NCBI RefSeq assembly: GCF_024746835.1
Contig: NZ_CP080531.1
Location: 2,728,001-2,792,000 of the forward strand
Length of the DNA stretch: 64,000 bases
Reading direction: 5' to 3'
DNA from: Mesorhizobium sp. AR02
GTDB lineage: Bacteria > Pseudomonadota > Alphaproteobacteria > Rhizobiales > Rhizobiaceae
Each line of letters starts with the position of its first letter. Position 1 is the first letter of the stretch. The notes under the pieces were generated by a model that was not told the origin of the DNA, did no database searches, and worked only from the letters and a program-made list of their open reading frames with translations. The position numbers and the translations under genes were made by a program. This document shows, piece after piece, positions 34,026-42,230 of the stretch.

Positions 34026-34129
34026 CGCGTTCTTCTCCAAGAGTTGACGTGCCGCACGCTAGGCCATGCCGACCCAGGCCGCCAACACCTTGCCCAATCA
34101 AGATTGAGTGCGCATTGAGGGTGCCTTTC

Positions 34130-34316
34130 CCTTCTCCCCTTGCGGGAGAAGGTGGATCGCCGCGTAGCGGCGAGACGGATGAGGGGTGCGTGACGGATCG
34201 CCGTCCTTGCCAAGCTGGAGCACCCCTCATCCGTCTCGCCGCTACGCGGCGATCCACCGCCCGGGGCGAGTCACTGGCCTCGCCCGCCCTTCAGGCCCCA
34301 CAAGAGGAGAAGGTAA
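34130..34316. repeat. Intergenic repeat D, copy 2, with a 39-bp perfect inverted repeat
   Basis: 34151-34189 and 34220-34258 are exact reverse complements over 39 bp, with a 30-bp loop. Each arm contains GGATCGCCGCGTAGCGGCGA, itself a small palindrome. Outer parts carry CTTCTCCCCTTGCGGGAGAAGG. The element fills most of the 303-bp gap between the ABM-like gene and tadG. Confidence 0.8.
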
Positions 34317-34328
34317 AGAGCAGGCCCC

Positions 34329-35405
34329 CTACTGTGTCAGCGCCGTCAGCGAGGGGCGCTGGTTGAAGTCGCATTTGCCGGTAACATTGTAGAAGAAGTC
34401 GGCGTTGCTGACATCGGCCGGCACCGCGTTGCCGCCGTCTTCCCAGGCCTGGTAACCCGTCGCGCCGCAAGGCACAGCGGAGAAGATGTCGACGATCTGG
34501 CCGGCCGCGACCTCGGGCATGACCGTTGCGCTCGTGCCGATGTAGAGCCGGTCCGAGGTGGTCGGGTCGTTCGACTTCAGCACGGTCGGATTGCCCGAGG
34601 GCACATCCATCTCCAGATAGAGCTGGCCCATCTGGCTGACATCGATGACCGCGCCGGGGCTGTTGGCCGGATACATGGTGTTGACACAGGTGGTGACATA
34701 TTTCCTGTTGCCACTGGTTTGCGTGATCGCCCCGGTGGGCAGGTTGTTGAAGTTGCTCACCGTCGTGGTCGTGCAGACCTGCGACTGGACGAGGGTGTTG
34801 ACGTTTGCGCCACCATTGTTGGTGATCGTATACACGTTGCTCGTGCCGTAGCCCTTGGGATCGCCAAAGCCGTTGTAGGCATAGTCGATCTCCATTAGCG
34901 GCTTGGCTGTGGTCGCGCCGAACTGCGTGCCATAAAGCTTCATGGTCTTGTTCCAGTAGCCGGAGACCTTGGTGACCTGGAAGGTGGCCTGCACCAGGGC
35001 CGGCGCCTTGTTGACGCCGGAGGTGACGGCGACCGGCACGGTGGCGATCCTGGCAATGGTCATGAAATCGGTCGGCATGGCATAGCTCGCCGAAGTCTGC
35101 GCGGTAACGGTGCCGTTGGCGGAGACGTTGAAGCTCACCAGCGTCGCCGTGCCCTCGCCATTGTTGGCGACAAAATTGTCCTGCAGCGCCTGCTGGCGGG
35201 CCGGCAGCGTTGTGGTCGTCGGCAGCGTGGTGATGGCCAGCGTCGCGGCATCCAGCGCTTCCTGCATGTTGGAGCGGGTCTGGACGGCATCGGTGTAGTC
35301 GACCGAGAAGCCGACGACGGTGATCAATGGCACCAGGCTCAGGAAGAACAGCGGCATCATGGAGCCGCTGCGCGAACGGGCAAACCCGCCTGCAAGTTTC
35401 AGCAT
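34329..35405 (-). CDS. TadE/TadG-like Flp pilus assembly protein
   Basis: A 358-residue protein whose N-terminal hydrophobic helix (GSMMPLFFLSLVPLITVVGF) is followed by SVDYTDAVQTRSNMQEALDAATLA, the TadG hallmark of a membrane anchor and pilin-like helix. A long Thr/Val/Asn-rich extracytoplasmic part follows, with paired cysteines (SQVCTTTTV, VTTCVNT, VPCGATG, GKCDF). It may be an outer-surface accessory factor of a tight-adherence pilus; no other tad gene is nearby. The ATG at 35405 starts just before the helix. Confidence 0.75.
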   Translation of the reverse strand: MLKLAGGFARSRSGSMMPLFFLSLVPLITVVGFSVDYTDAVQTRSNMQEALDAATLAITTLPTTTTLPARQQALQDNFVANNGEGTATLVSFNVSANGTVTAQTSASYAMPTDFMTIARIATVPVAVTSGVNKAPALVQATFQVTKVSGYWNKTMKLYGTQFGATTAKPLMEIDYAYNGFGDPKGYGTSNVYTITNNGGANVNTLVQSQVCTTTTVSNFNNLPTGAITQTSGNRKYVTTCVNTMYPANSPGAVIDVSQMGQLYLEMDVPSGNPTVLKSNDPTTSDRLYIGTSATVMPEVAAGQIVDIFSAVPCGATGYQAWEDGGNAVPADVSNADFFYNVTGKCDFNQRPSLTALTQ

Positions 35406-35613
35406 TTTTCTACCCCCAAGAGATATTAGTGACAGCGCAGATACCACGCAGTCGGCAAATCAAGGTCTAATAGGATCGATCAAAGTTTATGCATCTGAGG
35501 TCACAAGGCCGGTATTCTCGATTTTTTGGCGCCGCTCACCGCTTTGTGATCGAAGGCGCCGCCCTTGCGCCGCAAGCCTTGCCGGGGCAGGCTGCCCCTG
35601 CTAAAGCGCGCGG

Positions 35614-37419
35614 ATGAGCACGCCCCTCGACCATATCCGCAACTTCTCCATCGTCGCCCATATCGACCATGGCAAATCCACGCTTGCCGACCGGCTGATC
35701 CAGTCCACCGGCGGGCTGGAGCTGCGCGACATGAAGGAGCAGGTGCTGGACTCGATGGACATCGAGCGCGAACGCGGCATCACCATCAAGGCGCAGACGG
35801 TGCGGCTGAAATACCGCGCCAACAATGGCGAGGACTATATTCTCAACCTCATCGACACGCCCGGACATGTCGACTTCGCCTATGAAGTGTCGCGCTCGCT
35901 CGCTGCCTGCGAGGGTTCGCTGCTGGTGGTCGACGCCAGCCAGGGCGTCGAGGCGCAGACGCTGGCCAATGTCTACCAGGCGATCGACAACAACCACGAG
36001 ATCGTCGTGGTGCTGAACAAGGTCGACCTGCCAGCCGCCGAGCCCGAGCGCATCCGCGAGCAGGTCGAGGAGGTGATCGGCATCGACGCCTCCAACGCCG
36101 TGCTGATCTCGGCCAAGACCGGGCTTGGCATTCCCGATGTGCTCGAAGCCATCGTCCACCAGTTGCCGCCGCCGCGCGAAGGCGATGCGACGGCACCGTT
36201 GAAGGCGATGCTGGTCGACAGCTGGTACGACGCCTATCTCGGCGTCATCGTGCTGGTGCGCATCATCGACGGCGTGCTGAAGAAGGGCCAGACCATCCGC
36301 ATGATGGGCACCGGCGCCAAATATCTGGTCGAGCGCACCGGCGTGTTCACGCCCGCCCGCATCAATGTCGACGAGCTCGGCCCCGGCGAGTTCGGCTTCT
36401 TCACCGGCTCGATCAAGGAAGTGGCCGACACACGCGTCGGCGACACCATCACCGAGGACAAGCGCGCCACCGCGCATGCGCTGCCCGGCTTCAAGCCGGC
36501 GCAGCCGGTGGTGTTCTGCGGCCTGTTCCCGGTCGATGCCGCCGATTTCGAGGATCTGCGCGCCGCCGTCGGCAAATTGCGCCTCAACGACGCGTCCTTC
36601 TCCTATGAAATGGAAACCTCTGCGGCGCTCGGCTTCGGCTATCGCTGCGGCTTCCTTGGCTTGCTGCATCTGGAAATCATCCAGGAGCGGCTGGAGCGCG
36701 AGTTCAACCTCGACCTGATCGCCACGGCGCCGAGCGTCGTCTACCGGCTGCTCCTCAATGACGGCTCGGTGAAGGAACTGCACAACCCGGCCGACATGCC
36801 CGACGTGGTGAAGATCTCGGCGATCGAGGAGCCGTGGATCCGCGCCACGATCCTGACCCCCGACGACTATCTCGGCGGCATATTGAAGCTCTGCCAGGAC
36901 CGGCGCGGCATCCAGGCCGACCTGTCCTATGTCGGCAAGCGCGCCATGCTGACCTATGATCTGCCGCTCAACGAAGTCGTCTTCGATTTCTATGACCGGC
37001 TGAAATCGATCTCCAAGGGCTATGCCTCGTTCGACTACCACCTGACGGACTATCGCGAAGGCGATTTGGTGAAAATGTCGATCCTGGTCAATGAGGAGCC
37101 GGTCGACGCGCTGTCGATGCTGGTGCACCGCACGGCGGCAGAAAAGCGCGGACGGCAGATGTGCGAGAAGCTGAAGGAGCTGATCCCGCATCACCTGTTC
37201 AAGATCCCGATCCAGGCCGCCATCGGCGGCAAGGTCATTGCGCGGGAAACCATCTCGGCGCTGCGCAAGGACGTGACCGCCAAATGCTACGGCGGCGACG
37301 TCTCGCGCAAACGCAAGCTGCTGGACAAGCAGAAAGAGGGCAAGAAGCGGATGCGGCAGTTCGGCAAGGTGGATATTCCGCAGGAGGCGTTTATCCAGGC
37401 GCTGAAGATGGGCGATTGA
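35614..37419 (+). CDS. lepA: Elongation factor 4 (LepA)
   Basis: A full-length 601-residue translational GTPase with the G1 motif AHIDHGKST (15-23), the G2 region [11 protein letters not shown]3 DTPGH, and G4 NKVD. The LepA-specific C-terminal domain has [23 protein letters not shown]. It binds ribosomes and helps back-translocation or recovery of stalled or mis-translocated complexes. The stop is 6 bp from the convergent end of the foreign-looking helicase-nuclease gene. Confidence 0.96.
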   Translation: MSTPLDHIRNFSIVAHIDHGKSTLADRLIQSTGGLELRDMKEQVLDSMDIERERGITIKAQTVRLKYRANNGEDYILNLIDTPGHVDFAYEVSRSLAACEGSLLVVDASQGVEAQTLANVYQAIDNNHEIVVVLNKVDLPAAEPERIREQVEEVIGIDASNAVLISAKTGLGIPDVLEAIVHQLPPPREGDATAPLKAMLVDSWYDAYLGVIVLVRIIDGVLKKGQTIRMMGTGAKYLVERTGVFTPARINVDELGPGEFGFFTGSIKEVADTRVGDTITEDKRATAHALPGFKPAQPVVFCGLFPVDAADFEDLRAAVGKLRLNDASFSYEMETSAALGFGYRCGFLGLLHLEIIQERLEREFNLDLIATAPSVVYRLLLNDGSVKELHNPADMPDVVKISAIEEPWIRATILTPDDYLGGILKLCQDRRGIQADLSYVGKRAMLTYDLPLNEVVFDFYDRLKSISKGYASFDYHLTDYREGDLVKMSILVNEEPVDALSMLVHRTAAEKRGRQMCEKLKELIPHHLFKIPIQAAIGGKVIARETISALRKDVTAKCYGGDVSRKRKLLDKQKEGKKRMRQFGKVDIPQEAFIQALKMGD

Positions 37420-37424
37420 GACTG

Positions 37425-37718
37425 CTACTTTGTTAAACTGGCAAGTATGCCCTCTATCGACCACTTCTCCTCTTGGCCAACACGATTGGCATTTATAAAT
37501 CGCTCTACAGGCGTCAATGCACCCAAATCACCAACTATCGCACTAAATTCACGCCAAAGCTGTCTCATCGAATCGAACGAGCTAATATGCATCAAGTCTG
37601 AGGGACTTGCCTTTCCGGAAATAGTTATTGATTGAGTGTATATTAGCAATCCGACTAGATCATATTTTGGGAATTCTTTCCTAATCCACTCAATGTGATT
37701 ATGGCTTTGTCCGATGTC
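37425..37718 (-). pseudogene. C-terminal end of the helicase-nuclease, put out of frame
   Basis: Read in the frame one base off, the protein continues from the A8 run as KKDIGQSHNHIEWIRKEF and on for ~97 residues to a stop at 37425. It resembles the second half of a PD-(D/E)xK nuclease domain whose first half (D713, E728-x-K730) is in the main frame. Removing one A from the run at 37719-37726 joins both parts. It may be read by slippage or be a true loss. Confidence 0.75.
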
Positions 37719-39945
37719 TTTTTTTTGAGATCTCGGAAGATTCCTGCTTATCGCTCTTAAGCTCTATTCCAATAATCTTCTTTGTTCTGTGGTCAATCCA
37801 TATGCCGTCGGGACCGACGCCGTGATCAGTGCATGGTCGCCGCGCATCCAAGCCCAAGGCGCTGCCCAATTCCCGTATTCCTTCTTCCGCCTTCTTGTGA
37901 TCATCCTGCTGAAAGGCCATCGCAACCGTCTCTGCTGCCTTTCCGATCCGCTTTACCAACATAGGCCTTTCAAGGGTCAGAAACTGTCGGAGACCCTCTT
38001 CCAAGAATGTGGTCTCATCCTGCAGATCCGACTCGAGACCTTCTGGTCTAGGTCTGCGAGGAAGCGGCAATCGGCCTCCAAGTTTTTTGCGGGCCTCATC
38101 AAACCAATCGTACATCGCATCGTCCTCACCGTTAGCGAGATGAGCGATACCGACCCAGAGCGAATACCAGCCGTGCAGCCTTGGGTTTATCTGCGAGATA
38201 TCCGAGAAATCCCCATCAAACTCGTCAATGGCACCGGCAAAGTCGCTTTGCCAGAGCTTTAGTATGAATCTTGATTCCTTCTTTGCGTAAATATCATCTA
38301 ACTTATTTTCCTTTTCTCTATCAGCGATCTTTTTATCATCAAGATTTTGATTATCTATATGAGCGCCGTAGAACGAAATCCAGTTCTCATCTCTATTTAT
38401 AATCTGGTCGATCAAGGCGTCGACTTGTTCCAGATCAATATCCTTAATCTGTTCGTTGAATGATTCAGATAAACGGATTTGTTCCTGCAATATTCGGGGG
38501 AAGCTCGAAATATTTCGAGCGTTTCTTATCCAATTCTCAACCTCCCGATTGGGGATAATATATAGTCCAAAATCATTCTTGCCGCGATTTATTCGCCCAA
38601 AGAGCTGTGTGATCCGGCTTGCGACTGTGGAAAGAAAAGCCCTATCCAGGCGCAGCGTGTCGAAAGAGTAGCGCTCAAGCTGGGTAATGCCGACGGGTAA
38701 TCCGTCCACCACCATTATTCTGCATTGATCGTCCGGGAGGTCTATGCCGTCGTATCGTCCCACAAGAATGAAAGCGCCACTATCTGCGGCACGGAATGCG
38801 TTCAGCCTAGCTGTAAAATCAGCGTCATTGGACGGTTGATCCACCACTGTCCGCCAGGACAACGCCCTTTTGTCACTTGGGACGGCGATCAGAACTTTGT
38901 GGCGCTGGCTAAGTTTTCGCACGTTGCCCGTGTCATTGGTGAACTTGGATATCGAACTGCCAAAAAGAAGAACTCTCTCGCCCCGGCCCGCGTCCACAGG
39001 CGGTTCAATCGGAATTGATGACCGGCCAAATGCTCGAATGACGTCAGCCTTCGACTGAATCGTCGCCGACAGAAACACTTTTGGTGTCGCATTATCTTCT
39101 AGAATATTCATATGCAGAGAAGGGAGAAATGGCGGAGTTATTTCAATACGTTCTCGCGAAATTGTTATGACACAAAACCCTAAACGCCCTTTTAAATAGT
39201 CAAGAGATAGTATGTTCGACGTGTCTTTGTCAGATATATTGCTTTTTAGTATCTCTTGTATTCGATTGGAATGCTTGAATACACCCACCGGTGGCGTAAG
39301 AGCAATTCCGCCGCTAGATTCGTTAACCGCCTGATCGAAGTTGTGAGCAATATTTAATTCGTCAAAAATGGTGCGAATTTCGGCCGCAAGGGAATGAAAC
39401 AGCTCTGGATGATACGCCTTGTTTGCAACTATCGTGAATGCCTCCCGAACAAGCCGCTCTCCCACATGTGCGTCATCGAATATAATTGCCCCTGGGGCCT
39501 TCGCGCCTTTGAACTTTGTTCGCGCCGGCAATAGTGCTTGATATGTTGTTACACAAAATGACTTTCCTTGTTCAAATTTGTCATCGGAGAATGTACTCCC
39601 GTAGTACGTTGTTGGACTTATTCCAACAGAATTTGCTTCTTTTAAAGTCTGCCTGATAAGATCAATCGTGGGGCAGGCGTACAGTACATTTTGATATCCG
39701 CGATTGATGTAGCTTTGAGCTATTAATACGCCGACCAGCGTCTTTCCCGCGCCTGTGTACATTGATATAATGGTATTTTTATCGTAGTGCTTGGACCAAT
39801 CATCGAGGGCAAGAGCCTGACCTTGCCAAAGTTCTTTTATTGAGGATTTCCCAGAGGGTCGACGGCTAAATATTTCTTTTGGATCGTGAGGTTTGTCGCC
39901 GGCACCCGGCTTCTTCAATCCTCCGAAGTCAAATTTTTCAACCAT
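37699..39945 (-). CDS. SF2 helicase with C-terminal PD-(D/E)xK nuclease domain (frameshifted)
   Basis: 748 residues in frame. The helicase core has Walker A TGAGKT (64-69), motif II DDAH (157-160), motif III SAT (293-295), a GRYDGIDLPDD motif V (397-407, XPD/DinG-like) and motif VI QLFGRINRG (447-455). The C-terminus has PDG (712-714) and ELK (728-730) spaced as in PD-(D/E)xK nucleases. The frame then breaks in an A8 run. The gene is clearly AT-richer than its neighbours, which suggests transfer. GGGAGG 6 bases upstream supports ATG 39945. Fusion of these domains fits phage defence, but no partner gene or known defence system was identified. Confidence 0.8.
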   Translation of the reverse strand: MVEKFDFGGLKKPGAGDKPHDPKEIFSRRPSGKSSIKELWQGQALALDDWSKHYDKNTIISMYTGAGKTLVGVLIAQSYINRGYQNVLYACPTIDLIRQTLKEANSVGISPTTYYGSTFSDDKFEQGKSFCVTTYQALLPARTKFKGAKAPGAIIFDDAHVGERLVREAFTIVANKAYHPELFHSLAAEIRTIFDELNIAHNFDQAVNESSGGIALTPPVGVFKHSNRIQEILKSNISDKDTSNILSLDYLKGRLGFCVITISRERIEITPPFLPSLHMNILEDNATPKVFLSATIQSKADVIRAFGRSSIPIEPPVDAGRGERVLLFGSSISKFTNDTGNVRKLSQRHKVLIAVPSDKRALSWRTVVDQPSNDADFTARLNAFRAADSGAFILVGRYDGIDLPDDQCRIMVVDGLPVGITQLERYSFDTLRLDRAFLSTVASRITQLFGRINRGKNDFGLYIIPNREVENWIRNARNISSFPRILQEQIRLSESFNEQIKDIDLEQVDALIDQIINRDENWISFYGAHIDNQNLDDKKIADREKENKLDDIYAKKESRFILKLWQSDFAGAIDEFDGDFSDISQINPRLHGWYSLWVGIAHLANGEDDAMYDWFDEARKKLGGRLPLPRRPRPEGLESDLQDETTFLEEGLRQFLTLERPMLVKRIGKAAETVAMAFQQDDHKKAEEGIRELGSALGLDARRPCTDHGVGPDGIWIDHRTKKIIGIELKSDKQESSEISKKRHRTKP

Positions 39946-40363
39946 ATTAGCCTCCCAAGAACTGGCGATAGCCTTACACGACTTTTCTTCGCAGTATAGT
40001 ATATTGTTTTCCGGCTTATGTGCGAGGAACCCGGCTCAGGCTACCTGTTGCCAAACCCTTTTGATAACTACTTGGTACACTGACTAGGTATTTGTTTTCG
40101 TTGAATGTTCTGCCTTCCGCCTAGTCGCCACCCCCTCGACACCTTCCAGGTTTTCCGCTCTCACTCTAAGCACCATACTCACACCGCGCCGAAATCTATA
40201 ATAGACTCCATAGTGACCTTTCTTTCGGCGCTCGGGCCTTCCACGATAGCGGCGATCTTCGGTTTTTTCGTGCGGAAGTGTGGCACCCGGCCTGTTGGGT
40301 CGGGGCTACTTTCGGAGCGCCCTTTCCCGAAGTATCCTTCGCCCTGCTTTGGGGAGACATCAC
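39946..40363. other. AT-rich intergenic DNA upstream of the helicase gene
   Basis: This 418-bp stretch is AT-rich up to about 40110 and then returns toward normal GC. A TATACT-like element near 40000 on the minus strand may be the helicase promoter. Open frames here have no convincing start. The composition step marks a probable edge of the imported segment. Confidence 0.55.
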
Positions 40364-40876
40364 ATGCGCTCCACATCAGACATCGTCGCCTCTCTCGGCC
40401 TCGCCATCGGCGGCGCCTTCGGCCTGGCCGGCACCTTCGTCGCCAGCGCTCCGCTGCGCGAAACGCTCTGGACGATCGACGGCGCGGCGCTCGTGGTCGG
40501 CACCGCGCTGCTCACCATGAAATACCAGCGGCTGGGCAATGACTGCGTCGCCGCGGGCTTCCTGACTTTCCTGGCCGGCGAGAGCCTGCTGCTGGCCGGC
40601 AACGCGGCGGGGCTGGAGGCCAGCGTGCCCTCCTATGTCGGCGGCATTTCGCTTTGGGCGGCGGCACTGGTCATGGTCAGCGCACCGAAGGTTTTTGCGC
40701 TGTGGATGCGGCTCACCGCGCTCGTGGCCGCCGTGCTGTTTGTCGTCTCGGCTGGCATGATCCTCTGGGGCGCGCCCTTGCTGCCGACCTCGGCGCCGCT
40801 GCCCGCCGCCGGCTATCCGTTCCTGGTGCTGACGTTTGTTGGGTGGATCTGGACGCTGCTGAGGGATGGGCGATGA
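40364..40876 (+). CDS. Small integral membrane protein, unknown function
   Basis: A 170-residue protein with about five hydrophobic helices (for example ASLGLAIGGAFGLAGTFVAS and LTALVAAVLFVVSAGMILW), separated by short loops. GGGGAGA before ATG 40364 supports this start over the longer frame from 40280. Codon use is native-like. There are no charged transport motifs. I do not recognise a family. Confidence 0.65.
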   Translation: MRSTSDIVASLGLAIGGAFGLAGTFVASAPLRETLWTIDGAALVVGTALLTMKYQRLGNDCVAAGFLTFLAGESLLLAGNAAGLEASVPSYVGGISLWAAALVMVSAPKVFALWMRLTALVAAVLFVVSAGMILWGAPLLPTSAPLPAAGYPFLVLTFVGWIWTLLRDGR

Positions 40877-40940
40877 GGGCGACCGCCGAAATCCGCAGCA
40901 ACACTTCAGGTGTTGGTGTGAGGTGGGACGGTATGGCGCT

Positions 40941-41160
40941 GGTTCCTCGCCCCACGAAGTGGGGAGAGGTGGCCCGGCGAAGCCGGGACGGAGAGGGGCC
41001 AGCGCGGCGTTTGGGAGGTTGTTCCCAGCATTTCTGATAGGCTTCCTGTCGTGTCAGCCAGACTCTATGCCTGATAGGGTTTTGGCTTTGCGTAGGGCGT
41101 CCCCCGCTCCGTCCCGGCTTCGCCGGGCCACCTCTCCCCACTCCGTGGGGGCGAGGAACC
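40941..41160. repeat. Composite intergenic repeat B, copy 2 (left flank of RiPP cassette)
   Basis: 220 bp: a left arm GGTTCCTCGCCCCACG...GGGACGGAGAGGGG, then a core, then an inverted right arm ending GAGGAACC. The core contains CCAGCGCGGCGTTTGGGAGG, GTCGTGTCAGCCAG, TGGCTTTGCG and GGCGTCCCCC. All core blocks recur in the same order at 42007-42215. Confidence 0.8.
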
Positions 41161-41246
41161 CAAGGACAACAAGCCGGCGCCTCATAGGAGACGTCGGCGT
41201 TGCCCTCACCTGCCTGCAATGAGGGGCGGCGCTGACTTCGGCGGTA

Positions 41247-41289
41247 GTCCACCCCGAGGCATGTCCGCCCGTATTGACATCAGGTGGAC
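41247..41289. promoter_or_regulatory. GTCCACC/GGTGGAC inverted repeat upstream of the RiPP-like gene
   Basis: Arms at 41247-41253 and 41283-41289 flank a TTGACA (41274-41279) that could be a -35 box; a -10 box is not clear. It lies 39-81 bp before the small gene at 41328 and could be an operator or the promoter region. Confidence 0.35.
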
Positions 41290-41327
41290 ACCAGCGTCAT
41301 TGGGCGTGGGCCATTGGGGGACTATCC

Positions 41328-41423
41328 GTGAAAAAGATCTATGCAAAGCCGACGCTGAACAGGCGCGAGAAGCTTTCGGCCGTGACGGCTGTGGCGTGTC
41401 CAGTGTCGGTCTGCCCGCACTAG
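41328..41423 (+). CDS. Putative RiPP precursor peptide (31 residues)
   Basis: GTG 41328, with GGGGGA 8 bases upstream, encodes a 31-residue peptide with leader KKIYAKPTLNRREKLSAVTA. The leader matches the lasso-type recognition pattern Y-x2-P-x-L (Y5, P8, L10) and has a Thr (T20) at the penultimate leader position. The predicted core, after TA, is VACPVSVCPH, with Cys24 and Cys29 and no Asp or Glu. A lasso ring needs an acidic residue, so this is either another RiPP type or an orphan. Similar tiny genes are annotated as putative RiPP precursors in Mesorhizobium, as I recall. No maturation enzymes are nearby. Confidence 0.6.
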   Translation: MKKIYAKPTLNRREKLSAVTAVACPVSVCPH

Positions 41424-41594
41424 AGCCTTCCAGGCTTCCACCCGTCGCTCTCCCGGCGATCACAGCAGGGTTTTGTACAAAACCGTACCAACGGCCCGGC
41501 TTGGTTGATCGTGCTCGCATCGCCGGCTACAAAAATCGGGCGGCGGACCTTTATCAGGTCGCCAGTGGCCGGCGCGGGACTCAGGCAATTGTCT

Positions 41595-41828
41595 TCACCG
41601 GCACGCGCGCCGGCCACTTCCCTGCCGCTGCATGCGCCCGGCCATCTCGCCGCGAACAATCCAGTTGACGAGGCCGCTGTCGACATGCGCCTTGTCCGTG
41701 AGTTCGCGCAGCAGGGCCTTGCAGTGGTCGGCCCATTGCGCCTCAGGGATGAGGTGTTCGGCAATGGATGTCTTGAACGCCCTGCGCAGCGCATGAAAAG
41801 TAAGCGGCGGCCCGGTGGGGTCTTCCAT
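41595..41828 (-). CDS. Small hypothetical protein in the RiPP cassette (77 residues)
   Basis: ATG 41828 has GGGAG 8 bases upstream and the codons use the GC-rich third positions normal for this genome. The product is helical and charged (TFHALRRAFKTSIAEHLIP, KALLRELTDKAHVDSGLVN) with a basic tail and no membrane segment. It converges on the RiPP-like gene within the same repeat-framed cassette. No family is recognised; it might also be a fragment of a longer decayed gene. Confidence 0.45.
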   Translation of the reverse strand: MEDPTGPPLTFHALRRAFKTSIAEHLIPEAQWADHCKALLRELTDKAHVDSGLVNWIVRGEMAGRMQRQGSGRRACR

Positions 41829-42006
41829 TGCATTGCTCCCGACAAGGGCGGGAGTACGCTGACACTCTCAAGCACCAGCGCCCATTGCGTGGCCAGCGAC
41901 AGCGCAACCATGCGCCCTGTGGCGGCGGCGGTCCACCGCCTGGCGTCGCACGCTTTGCGTCGTACATGAAATGTTGGGGCTGGTGTGAGGGGGGCGGTAG
42001 GGCGCT

Positions 42007-42215
42007 GGTTCCTCGCCCCACGGAGTGGGGAGAGGTGGCCCGGCAAAGCCGGGACGGAGAGGGGCCAGCGCGGCGTTGGGAGGTAATTTCTCAAGGGTTG
42101 CTGTCGTGTCAGCCAGCTCATTCCTGATACGGTTTTGGCTTCGCGGAGGGCGTCCCCCGCTCCGTCCCGGCTTCGCCGGGCCACCTCTCCCCCACTTCCG
42201 TGGGGGCGAGGAACC
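42007..42215. repeat. Composite intergenic repeat B, copy 3 (right flank of RiPP cassette)
   Basis: 209 bp in the same orientation as 40941-41160, with matching arms and core blocks (GCGGCGTTGGGAGG, GTCGTGTCAGCCAG, TTTTGGCTTCGCGG, GGCGTCCCCC). Together the two copies bracket 846 bp that include the RiPP-like gene. Confidence 0.8.
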
Positions 42216-42230
42216 TAAGAACGGCAGGGC

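Noticed and set aside
35536..37464. 642-codon minus-strand open frame opposite lepA
   Set aside because: It is an antisense shadow; LepA motifs are complete on the plus strand.
39946..40363. Short open frames on both strands between the helicase and the membrane protein genes
   Set aside because: None has a convincing start site or protein-like composition.
41328..41423. Calling the small peptide a true lasso peptide
   Set aside because: The predicted core lacks the Asp or Glu at position 7-9 and a small first residue needed for a lasso ring, and no lasso enzymes are present.
41206..41520. Minus-strand open frame over the RiPP-like gene
   Set aside because: It is rich in Ser, Pro and Arg, has no ribosome-binding site, and runs antisense to a better supported short gene.
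42007..42215. Repeat-B elements as an insertion sequence with transposase
   Set aside because: They are about 220 bp and encode nothing; they look like non-coding repeats, possibly MITE-like.
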